A stretch of 64,000 bases of DNA from Phyllostachys edulis (taxonomy: Eukaryota; Streptophyta; Magnoliopsida; Poales; Poaceae): the NCBI GenBank assembly GCA_036346405.1, contig CM070568.1, positions 35,746,820-35,810,819 of the forward strand, written 5' to 3'. Numbering within the stretch: position 1 is the stretch's first letter; each line of letters opens with the position of its first letter. The notes beneath the pieces were generated by a model. That model saw nothing but the letters and a program-made list of their open reading frames with translations. It did not search any database and was not told the origin of the DNA. A program made the position numbers and the translations under genes. This document shows, piece by piece, positions 30,814 to 42,600 of this stretch.

Positions 30814-32976
30814 TGCAATTCTGGACCCTTTATGTATAATGCACTAGTCCAGGATCACGCTAGTGCACACAGTGTCAATATAGATGAATATTGATCCACA
30901 CAAAACGAAATAATAGCATAAACGAGTAATTTGATTAACAATTAACCATTTTGACTTTATGGTCGAGTTTATATTTATTAAGCCATGCAGGGCTAGCAAT
31001 AAGGAAATAAATAGCAGCGGAACAAAACTAAACTCCAGCAGAATCCCAACAATTCGCCACAGGGAACCGACTGTGATCAAGACCCTAACGATCAGCACCT
31101 TCGTAGAATTCCTCCTCAAAAGCAGATGAAGATTCCTCCACTTCTGTTGATTGATTATAGCAAGCATGAGTACACAACTGTACTCGCAAGTCATACCACA
31201 GAATGCAATTTATACATGATGGCTTATTCCAAAGGAATGGCTTTTGTAGTTCTTTTGCAGAAATACAATATTTGCAATTGAATATGAATAATAGATTAAA
31301 ACATGAAGTAAAACAAATAAACAATATCAATTTTATCAGTTATTTTCACAAAGACACGTAGCCTAATCAAGTTATCAACACAGCCATATGACTTAGAACA
31401 CACAGCTCCCTTCTCAAATGTTTTATGAAAACTACCCCTTGTGTGAAATCCCCAAGCATGTCCATATCCGCGGACGTGGCTATTCGAATAGATTAATTTA
31501 ACACTCTGCAGAGTTCGTACACTTTACCCACACGATATAACTAGTGTTGCAAGTACTAATCATAACAAAATATTTCAGAAACTTCATCTCAGACATTGAC
31601 ACTCCCGATGTGCTTTATCGCCAGACTAACACACTGAGAAAGCCAGTCCGACACACATTGTTAGATCTGAAGATGGTGAGCCACTCGTAAATGTGTGCTA
31701 CTTGGTAGTCCATACCTTCACCTTTACACAGAGCCTAACCTACTGCATGAGCAATCAATGTCGAGAATTCATAACTTACTAAGTTAGGCCTGTCTCATCA
31801 GGCATGTGGTTGTACGGAAGACCCAGTTCAATAGCGTACAAAGTTAAGTCTTTAATTGACCAAGGTAAGACTTCTAATTTCTAACTATGCCACACAGATT
31901 ATCATTTCCATTCACACAGTTCCACCAGTTCATACAATATCCACCACTTGCCTCAATCTAAATCCTTTACCACTCGGTTAGTTAAGTGCAACACATGCCA
32001 TCAACGAGTAATAACACATAGTACACACAGTTTTATCACAAAGTTCCATAATCATTTAGTCAGGTTTATATTTGCAACTCACATGAGATGATGACTCGTG
32101 GCATGGCTAAGCAATCTACTCGTATCTAACCAACCCACGTTGGTGCTACAATAATACCAACTAAATAATGAACCAATCTAGGGTGACAAAAGATTATGAC
32201 ATAACAATAGACAAGGTGGATATAACAATTAGGATTAATAACTACACCCAAAAGCATTTAAATAAATACTTAAAGTAAATGCAATAATTTAAATCAAAGT
32301 AACTTTTGAAAAATGGGTTCAATATGATCAAAGGTATAACTTGCCTTGAAATAGATCTAGGTACTGGTTTTGATCTCGATGCACTCCTTCTTCTTCAAAG
32401 TTCCCTAAAGTATCAACGTCTACTCGCAAATGAAGCAAATAAATAAAACAAATAAATAATAGAGATCAAACAAACTCCAAAAATTAAATAAAAATCTCAG
32501 ATAAATAGATCTTGAATTTAGATGAATTTAGAAATTTGAATGAATTCAATCGGAGTTTGGATGAAGAAGATATGGCCTTTGGAAGATCTAAACCTAAAGA
32601 AATAACCTAAATTGGAATTATTGGATTTTCGGGATTTATTTTTCTATTGGAAAATTGATTTATGACGCCAGCATGACGTCAGCCCTGGGATTTTTGGAAT
32701 TAAAAGAAATAAAAGAAATTCTAACATGTGGGACCCACATAGCGGTGAGACGGCTCACATGGACCAAGTCCACCAAGGTTTGGATCTGGAGATTAGGTGG
32801 ACTGGACACGCGGGCGCACACATGGCGCCGACGCGGGTGCCATCTAGGCTGACACACACGCACGGAGGTGGAGTTGGCGCAGACGTGGATGACCACGTCG
32901 ACAACCGACGGTGAGGGCGCGGGTTCCCGTGGTCGTCGGCAATAGCGGCCAGGACAGAGTGGAAGGTGATGCGCAT
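30814..32976 (-). repeat. gypsy-3: LTR fragment of the gypsy-2 family
   Basis: Starts TGCAATTCTGGACCC exactly like the gypsy-2 LTR and runs parallel to it for about 1.8 kb. It then continues with its own sequence (GC-rich near 32710-32950). It is cut off where MULE-like repeats begin near 32977. No internal region of its own is seen. The short open frames near 32660-32976 are not convincing genes. Confidence 0.75.
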
Positions 32977-33125
32977 TGGTTATCCCTTTTGGGTATGAAT
33001 GAATGCATTGCTGAATGGTATGATTTTAGTTATCCCTTTTGGGTATGAATGAATTCATTACTGGACGGTTATTTCTATTTCAGTACTGAATGGCTGCATG
33101 TATGCATTACTGAATGGTTCCCAGC
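32977..33125. repeat. Short direct repeats, probable MULE terminal region
   Basis: TTATCCCTTTTGGGTATGAA occurs twice, near 32979 and 33031. It is followed by degenerate repeats of ACTGAATGG. Since the solo LTR 33126-37358 was inserted here, this block was once continuous with 37359 onward, which has related ACTGAATGATTG repeats. Confidence 0.55.
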
Positions 33126-36100
33126 TGTGAGAACCCGAACAATTAGACTAAACTAAGCAACAATAATCGGTAATTAGCGGTAATTAAAATTCTTTAAATC
33201 CAGAGCAAAGTGTAATCTCAAGGTTGTTATCAACGCATAAATGGGTGCAACTAACAATAATAAACTTATGGTAACAACTTTCCAACATGATATTAACTCA
33301 GAGTCTTATACAAAATAATTACATTACAAGCCTAAGTGTAACGTCAACACAAACTCAAGATTAATTACATAAGCTCAATACATCAAGGAATCCAAAAATA
33401 TTACATCATGAATTATCACCACAAAAGTAAATCATGAATCTAATCTCAGAGTCATTACAAAAGTAGTAAAATGTTACAATCTAAGCATTACTTACAAGAG
33501 TGTTTTGCAACCGATCAAAAGATAAATTACATCATTTAATTAAAAGTACCATCTAAATCCTTGCATGCACATCGCCGAAGCCCTGTTTGACCATCTTGTC
33601 CATTTATCGCTAACCCATTAGACCTCTCTCAAAATTCACATCTCCGTAAGCGACCAAAAAGATCAGAATGCAGTTAGTAAACCAAGTGCAGTATCTATGA
33701 GTTAGCATAAAAAGAGGTTGACGTCAGATTCCCCAAAGTGCAGTAGGATACTTGGAACCACCTGAGTAGTCGGTCCCTTGACCATCAAGATACCCAGACC
33801 AAACGGAGTTAGTCGCCTCCTTGACCGTCAAGATATCCAGACCACCCGAGGTCACTCGGCACCTGTCACTTTTGTTGGTTTTCATCCCCCGACAGTTTAA
33901 AAATCCAACACCCACATTTCCCAGATTTCCACAACCCTAATAAAATCCCACAATACATCTCTCCATAAGCCATACCCTCAGTCGAAACATCACAGGGTAT
34001 CTAAAACAACAACACTATCAGAACCCTTGTTGCGCAGTCAACACAACCCTACAAATATCTAGCATCAACCCTCACTGTGCACAAGAAAGCACAGGAAAGT
34101 GGTAAGGTCGAGACTGCATACACAGAAGACATGCCACAGCCCAAAGCCATCCCCCCTTGACATAATACATTCATTCCCCCTCAATGCCACCCTCACAAGA
34201 AGCACATCCCAAAGCCATCCACCCCTACACAAGTCTCATCTCCTCACAGCACACATTCACAACCAAGGTCAAGCAAACCACATCACCACCATTTCTCTTC
34301 CATGAGAAGCCCAAAGAAGCAGGAAGGGAGCCAGGAGAAGGGGAGACCGAAGAGCAAGGGCGACGCCGGCGACGGCATTTGAACCGCAAGCGACCACCAA
34401 AGGCCACGTCGAGACCAGTAGGAGGACAACCACCCCACTGCCGGCAGCCCCATCTCGACCACCACTGGCCACCACATCGGCCACGACCCCAAAATCAACC
34501 CAACCCCAACCCCTCAGGTAAACCATCTTCATGCCCCCCCCCCACAACCATTTTGCCATTCATCCCCCTAGGATGAACGACTCATGCACATTGAACATCC
34601 CACTGTAGCGAAATAGCTCTCAGCTTCTGCATCACAGAGCAAGGGGAGGAGTAGAGGTAGAGAGGAAGGAGGTAGTTTACCTCAAGTGCAAACAACAGCA
34701 ACCATGGTAGTAACTCACCCCCATCCATCTCCTTTGCAATATTCATGCAACCAGTAATACACATCAGAAGCTATTCGAACCCAAATCATAAAGAACCAAA
34801 TGTGCAGAGAAGGGAAAATAGGAGGGGAAGATAAAAACCCATAGGAGGCGAGCGGCCGGGTGGCCGGACGAGCTAAGCCAAGCAGGGGGTTGGCCATGGC
34901 GTGGCGCCGACCAAGCCTAAGGTTCGAGCGTAGCCCAAAACCCTAGGCCACGGGCGTCTTGAAACGCGGCAATCGGGAGGTCTGCATGAGGCTTGGGCCG
35001 GTCTTGACTAGGCACGAGTAGTAGTGATGTGCAACAGCCGGCCGGGTGGTGGCAGAGGGAGGCACTGGTAGGCGGTGCCAGAGAGAGAGAGAGAGGGAGG
35101 GAGGGAGCAAACCGAACCACGAGGAGGCGGCGCCGGACCAGCCGACAGTAGGAGGGGGCGTCGGAGAGGCAGCGGCGGACCAGGAGCCATGGGGGCGGCA
35201 CCATGGGAGGAATGGGGGAGGAGTGAATTTGCGAAGGTTTGGAAGGAGGGGGTGCTGTGGGAGTGTGTCGGCCGAATGAGGGAGAAGGAGAGAGGGATTA
35301 GAGATTATAGAATTAGGGGTTAGGTGGGAGTAAGATTAGGGTTAGAAAATTAGGGTTGTAGGAAAAATTAGGAAAATGTATAATTTCTAGTGAATCTTAA
35401 TAATTGCTCTGTTTAGGTAACATTAGAGTTTAGCAATAAAATTAATAAATATTAGCGTTGTGTAATTATTCGACCAACGAATTTAATTAGGTCACATAGG
35501 GTTAAGCAGTCACAATCAGTTCAGTGCTTAATAAGTAAAATAAGACAAGGTAATGAAAAATTTGTTAAGGCAATGTGAGTTTGTGTGTGTAACAAACCTG
35601 TAATTATTTAGCAAACAGTCTAGCAAATTAGAAATATTTTAATCTTTTTAATAGATTAAATTAGAGCCGCCACGAGTTTAACTTGAGAAGAAATGATAGG
35701 TATACATACCCCGAGAAAACCAAATAACCGTAATTCCATACAAAAGCGTGTAATAGTTCTTTTCATGCGATTAAAACGCCGGTTCGACATCTTCGACCCT
35801 AGAGCAAGTGGACCATAGAACGACCACACTTGGGGAGTGCTAACTTAGCAAGGATCCAAAAAATATTATTAAATTAAAATATGCTAACAAAAGGGGATGC
35901 ACTAACATTATGTACACATAGTATCATCCAAAAATTAACTAAGTATTTTTTTATGTATTATTCATTCTACCACATAATTACAGAGGACGGCCCCGCAGCG
36001 ACAAGGGTAGCTGATCAGGAATTCTTCGATGCTGATCTTTTCTCCAATTACGAAGGCAAGCTTATCTCTTGAATATAAATATAGTTATATTAAATGTAAA

Positions 36101-37358
36101 CTGTATATTGCTATATTTATATATGTACATGCATCAAAACTATGTCTCAAAATTAAATCGGATTAAGATAAAAATGGGAAGATAAGAAATGAGAATGAGT
36201 TGATAAAAGAGCATTACTAGGCTAGTAAAGGGGACCCGAGCAGGGGAATGCGATGATGATGATGATGAGATAAAAGGTGGGGCCCCTTTACATATGGTTA
36301 GTATATAAGGACCAATAAAACTCTCACCCGGATCAAAGACCGTAAATTCAGTACCCACTATTTTTCCGCTTCGATGGGTAGAAAATGCTACCTTGTTACG
36401 TAATTATGTTCTCCACAACGGATCACATTGGAGTGTTGGGAGCAGAAAGTGAGCCGCCCCAAGGTGGAGTGTTGGGCATGGAGGAGAGCCGCCTCAACAA
36501 ACATTACTGGACCTCGGTGGATGACGAGGTCAGCACCGTGACTAGATCAGCACCAATGGAAAGCAATGGGTAGAGACTTAATCACATAACTTGGAAAATG
36601 TTCTGTATTCTAATCTCGAAACCCACATCAAAGGAAATGCAGAGGAACCTAGTTCAAAGAGAGTTCAGAGTAGCTATGGGTAAAGTGGTATAAGCCTGCG
36701 CAGTGCTAAATAAAAATCATGAATTCATGCCAGTCTCCTGGATTGGAGTCTACGGGAACCACTGGGGGTCTATCTTCTCTCCGAGTGATAAATAGTGTTT
36801 TTAGTATTAAAATTTGTCACTTAATGTTTGAACGAGTTGTTTATTTTCGGAAAAGAGATGATATAGAAAATGTGATAACCAACAGAGATAAGTCATACAG
36901 TGCATCTTTTGCTATTAATGCTTGCTGAGTATATTTGTACTCAACCTTGCTATTATTCTCCTTTGTTAGATCCTAGTCCGGCCGGGAACTATCCCGAGTA
37001 GGACGAGGTACACGTAGGTACCAAATAGGCCGCAGGAAGCGAGGGCATTGACTACGAGGACCATGGCGAGCTGGGCAACTAATTCGACGACTGGGACGAT
37101 TTGGCGGCCAAGGGAGCATGGCAGGCAAGCAAGGGACTTAGTCCCATTTTGCAGTTGTAAATTACTACTTGTTATATAAGACCATAGCCTTGCGTGGCTA
37201 ACTGTTGTAATAAAGAACAGTTTCTATCCTATTGTTCTGCTGCGTCAACTCTGGTAATGGCTTACTATTCGTTGGAGCGGTGTCCTACTGAGCAGACGAA
37301 TAGTAATCCGCATGTTTAAGTGTGATTACCCTATGGGGTAATGACATGGGGCATCACA
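33126..37358 (+). mobile_element. Solo LTR, 4.2 kb, gypsy type
   Basis: Begins TGTGAGAACCCG and ends GGGGCATCACA. It is flanked by CCAGC (33121-33125) and CTAGC (37359-37363), a 5-bp duplication with one mismatch. It contains no gag or pol. Near its right end lie TGCTGAGTATATTTGTACTC and an AATAAAG, consistent with a plus-strand R region. A GC-rich centre (34280-35320) has small open frames on both strands without recognisable products. Microsatellites GA (35081-35099) and GAT (36252-36267) are present. It may be a composite, since I could not align it to a second copy. Confidence 0.6.
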
Positions 37359-37364
37359 CTAGCT

Positions 37365-37594
37365 ATTTCATTGAACAATGAGACAATCACACAATCAAAA
37401 TTTTATTCTGACAATCAGAAATTGCATACAGATTTCAGTCAATCAGACATACATGTATGCATCCATTGGAGGCACTGAATGATTGTCTATATGCACTGAG
37501 TGGTTGTCAGAAATTTCAGTGAACAATGAGAATCACAGAATCAAAATTTGACTCTGACAATCAGAAATTGCATACAGATTTCAGGCAATCAGAC
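37365..37594. repeat. Direct repeat of about 85 bp
   Basis: Two copies, 37365-37450 and about 37510-37594, each with AATCAGAAATTGCATACAGA and preceding GAACAATGAGA. They lie between the solo LTR and the transposase 3' end. Probably MULE-1 subterminal sequence. Confidence 0.8.
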
Positions 37595-37963
37595 AATGAG
37601 ATCATCAAGGAATCAAACAGTGAGACAATTCCCATCAAGGAAGCAGACAATGAAGGAAACAACCTGACAAGTTGACATTAAAGAAATGATACTTGTTCAC
37701 CAGATGACACTAGTTCACCAAATAACACTAGTTCACCAAATAACACTTGTTCAGCACATTACATAAGTGACAGTACATTACATTAAATCTGACAATTAAG
37801 TGACCCACATTATAGTAACTTCATTTAGATGAGCACATGTCACTTCTTCTTTTTTGGAGTTAACTTCTTGCTTGGTCCTGCTGCACTAGAGCCTTCTACA
37901 CTTGGTCCGTCTGCACTTCTGCACATTGCTAGCTGCCTGTAAAAAAAATTGCATTAGGCTATG

Positions 37964-39697
37964 CTATACACACATGGTCCCTTTGCACTTCAACAATTGA
38001 TAACAAGAAATTGCATACCTTCTAGTTACAGGCCCTGGGCTATGCTCTAGGTCTGGAGGTAGGATGATTCTTGTTCTTGATGGTGTTTCCAGTTGGGCAA
38101 TGGTGGCAGCCATTGTTTTCTTCCCTTTCTTCTTTGGAGCTCCAGGTTTTTTCTTGGTGGACTTTCTTTTACTGAAATGAACAATGATGAAAGTGTATAT
38201 GCCAAAGAAAGGTAATGCTGGCAAAAGAATGAAACAATTGTGAAAGTATTTGTACCTTTTGTGTGGTCCATTAAGTGGGCAACCGGTAGTCCTATGGCCC
38301 AACTCTCCACATCTGTCACACCTGCATTGCCTCTTTGGTGCAAGATTCTTCTCAAGGTAGTTTCTAATTTTTGTTTTCCAAGGTCTGCCAGCAGATCTTT
38401 TTGCAATGGGTGGTAGCAACTTGAAACCTGGATCAATCTTTGGCCACTGCCCAATGTCTGTCATTGGTTCTATGACACCTTGATATGCAGCCCTAAATCT
38501 CTCTACTGAGTAGTAGTCATGCACATAGTCCTCAATGTTGGCACCTCTTAAACTAGAAATGAAGACTAAGGCATGTTGGCATGGCTTTCCAGTGTGCTGC
38601 CACTCAAGGCAGGTGCATTCATAAGTTTGCAGTTTGACTACATGCCTAGGCTTGTCCATTGGATTGTCAAACTCAATCACTTCTGCAGTGAAATTGGCAC
38701 CAGGTTTGGCCTTCATATGGGCTAATCCCCTTATCCTCATTTTGAGCTGATTGATGACAACAGGTAGTATTGTCCGTTCCAGCCTCTTTCCAATACTCCT
38801 CCTCTTGAAAAACAACTCCATGACCATCTCCCTTATCTTGTCAGCTAGCTGATGAATAGGCAGGTCTTTAACATCTTTGATCTAATTGTTGAATGATTCT
38901 GCCAAGTTGTTGTTCACATAATCACACTTGATGTCTTTACATAAGTAGCACCTCATCCAATGTTGGTTGTGATGCTTCTGTAGGTAATCACCAACTTCTG
39001 GGCAGGCTGTCATGATTCTATCCATGTGGTGCTCAAAAACTTTTTGTCTGTATGCCCTGGCTACAGGATACATGTTGGCAAAAATATCACCATGGAACTT
39101 CTTCACAAAATTTTTCATTAAGTGCTTGAAACATTCCCTTTGCTCACAATGTGGAAATACCTCCATTGCATTCTCCAGTCCTTTACTTGCATTACTACAT
39201 ATTGCCAGCAAAGGAGGCTCACCAATTGCTCTCTTCAACTGCTTCATGAACCAAGTCCAATTATCTAGTGTCTCAGACTCAATGAAGCCAAATGCCACTG
39301 GAAACATCCAGTTATGTCCATCCAATGCAGTCACTCCAGCTAGCTGCCTATTCCACTTGCCATTCAGTGCTGTAGAATCAATGCTAAGGTATGGTCTACA
39401 TCCAGTCTAAAACCCTTCAATGCATGGACTCAAAGCAAGAAAAAAATCTGTGGAAGTAGACCTTCCCATTGACAGTCTTTGTGTCTATCTCCACAACACT
39501 ACCAAGAGACCTCAACTCTATCTCTGCCTTGAAGCTGTAAAGCATATGGAAGCTATCATCCCAATTCCCATACAGCATATCAATAGCTCTCTGTCTCCCT
39601 GCCCAGATCGTTGGATATATGAGAGTCACATTATATTCATCTTGCAGCCTACCATGCAATTCTTTTGCACCAACATTTGGCTCATTCCTTATGTTTC
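37964..39697 (-). pseudogene. MULE-1 transposase, catalytic and C-terminal part
   Basis: From the right: NIRNEPNVGAKELHGRLQDE and YNVTLIYPTIWAGRQRAIDM. Then, after a TAG near 39406, YLSIDSTALNGKWNRQLAGV (first Asp) and GHNWMFPVAFGFIESETLDN. LLAICSNASKGLENAM follows, with Asn at 39191-39193 where MULE transposases carry the second Asp, and then CDYVNNNLAESFNN. A TAG at 38881-38883 sits where Trp is usual. C-terminal to it come a SWIM zinc finger (YECTCLEWQHTGKPCQHALV) and a CCHC knuckle (CDRCGELGHRTTGC). An intron may lie near 38175-38255. Three defects show it is inactive. Confidence 0.88.
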
Positions 39698-42600
39698 TGT
39701 GAGACCCCGACATTTATTAGGCTCATAATACTTAGTCATCCAATTGACCCTAGTATTATCAACCGAATAAACTCGGTCTCGAGAGATGTATACTCCCGAA
39801 TGCAAGATACATACCTCACAACAAAAGAATATATCAATTCCATACAACACATAAAACATAAGCAACAAACCGAAGTTAATATTAATATGGAATAGCTACT
39901 ACAAAAGAGGGCCCTTAGGCCAAATAGCAATAAGTTACAAGAATACACAATGAAGCAAAAGTGCCATAAAGATGGCTATAACACAAAGCCAATCGGTGTG
40001 CCTTAACCCTAGGCATCTCGACCGACCGCCAAGCTAGTCGTCGAAGAAACTGCAACACGTGGCACAGAAGTAAGGCTCTTGGAGCTCACCTCCGTCCTCT
40101 GCAACAAGGTTGTTAAGCAAAGCAAATGAGTACAATAACTTGTTTATTGTACTCGCAAGACTGACGTGTAAGATAACAGAACTATAATTTAGCTACATGC
40201 AAGCTTTAATTAAGTGGATGGAGCTTTGGACTTACATTTAGCATAAAGCAAGTTCCATTTGCAATAACATAATAGATTTAAGGCAATTTGACAAAGCATT
40301 TTTACTTGTTGAAATAACAACGCAATAATAACATAATAACAACAACAAGAACAATCACGAAGTGACTAACCCAATAGCCACCACAACAATAGTATGAATT
40401 ACCCACTCATACCAACCATGTCAAGTTTTAATTAAAAGTTGTAGTCTAGTTCTTCGGGCGTTCCGAGCGTGTCCATAACCTAGGACGAGGCTATTCGAAT
40501 AGTTTTATCCCTGCAGGGGTGTACCAATGTACCCACACGCCAGACCGCCTTTCCTTTAGGCACACTACCTTTGGTATGCCGGCACGGCTAAGTCCTACGA
40601 GACATTTCCAATGGACGATGCTAATTACGAGCAAGAACCCACGGGGACAAGGACACATTAGACAGCCTAACCGCCCGCCAATGCTCCCTCCCAACACTAC
40701 ACATACACATTTTATTAAAACATACCCACCAACCAGCTCATAATTAACACCCCCCAAAGTACTTAGTCAAGAGAGGTCCCATATCCCCCTCGTGTGGTTA
40801 GCACGCAATATTGCTCAGAACGGTGGCGCAAGTAACTCGGTCCTTAACGACTCGGGCATACTACCACATTCCAAAACCACACCATCCATCCAATATGCCC
40901 AAGTCCAAATCAACATTTTATTTTCAGTTTTGATTTTACAATTAATCAAAGCACAAGTGCTGGACATATAGGAGGAATAATTATACTTGTGTGATCAAGA
41001 CCATCGACTAAGTCGATGATCGCCCATTACTACCGATAGCTAAGCATGTCTAAGCAGTTTAAGTCGAAACTACTAAGTGATAAGAGCTCATCCAACGAGC
41101 TCCAACCACAGCGAATAACCTAGGCTCATTGGTAGTAGAGGATAAACAACTCCTACAGATTATGCAACTATAGGATTACTAGCGACAATTAACACAAAGT
41201 AGCATGCATACATAGAAGTAAAACAAAGTATTAAGCTTTAAAATAATGGGACAATGATGGAAATGGTCAAACTGCTTGCCTTGCTGCTGGTCACTTTGTT
41301 GCGGAGGGTCGTTTATGGATCACCACAAATGTCGAAACCTAACGGAAAAACGATAAAGAACCGATAAGAACGACGAAAAACAACAAGACAGCACAGCAAA
41401 CGAACTCCAAATTCTCTGAAATTTCTACAGCAGTAAGAGGGTGATTTTAGGAATTTAGCAACAAGAACCAATGGATTTGGATTCTTAATGCAAAAGTTAT
41501 GAGCAAAACAATTCTGCTCAGCCCTGAAAATACCAAACTGCACTATTCACTAATTTAATTATGAGGCAACATTTTCTAGAAAAGTGGTGAGGCTGAGATT
41601 TTTACTGTGAAACCAGCACCTCATGAGATGAATAACACAATTGAGTTCATCCCATTTGGAGCTATATTGCACTTTCTATAATTTTTCAAAAACAAGAACT
41701 TGAACAAAATTATAATGCACAAGTCCTTATTTCTATAACAGCAATATGCTCAAATCTAATTTTTACAGTGAGTTCATTAATAGAGGAAGCTAACAAAGTT
41801 GGTCTCATTCAAAAATAACCTACAGAACATTAGTTATGGGTTTTACAAGTTAAACCTAAATTTTGAGTGTATTATCCAAAAGGGAGTACTAAAACCTATG
41901 GCAAAACTGTGCTCTAGAGCTGAACTCAACTTACAACCATTTTTGGATTAAAGTCAAGTTTAAGACAGAGCTAACACAATTTGAATGACCTCAAAAGGAT
42001 TTAAAATGAAAAAGATATGAAATTCTAAAGTCTACCTCATTTCAGTTCATACTTAAGAATTTACTGACCTTCCTAACATTCACAAAGACATGGGAGGTCG
42101 TGAGCCACAGATCTCAGATCTAACGGCTCAGACCTCCCAGGAGAACAACACACATGCACATGGGAGGTCCAGAGGTCCTAGACCTCCTAACCACGCATTA
42201 TCGCGAGGTGAGGGAGGTCATGGCCGTAGATGGAAGATCTAACGGACCACAACATGGAAGGAGGTCCTGAGCGGACCAGATTAAAAGGGAGGTCCTCAAC
42301 GGTGAGATGACCTCGAGGAGGTCCCAGAGGAGGTCCTCAACGCCACGCACCTCCGTGGAGGTCTCGGGCGGCTAAGATTGCGCCAAGGAGGTCTTGGGCG
42401 CTCCGGATCTCCTTGGAGGAGGTGCGGATGTCCAGATCGGCGCTAGAATTAGCGCACGCACGCACGCCGCTATGGACAAGAGATTAAATGCGCGCGGGAC
42501 CACGAGGAGGTCCGCGCGCGGGAGGACTTAATGGCGCGCAGTAAATGGTGGATTTAAGACAGTTAAGACACACCAAATGAATTCAATGATGGGAGCAATG

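Noticed and set aside
26150..32976. Gypsy-2 plus gypsy-3 as one element with two LTRs
   Set aside because: The right LTR begins directly at pol codons without primer site or gag, and its second part does not match the left LTR. Two related insertions fit better, though an internal deletion cannot be excluded.
39417..39713. 98-codon frame starting at 39713 as a separate small gene
   Set aside because: Its first codons lie in the gypsy-4 LTR. From NIRNEPNVG on it is the MULE-1 transposase.
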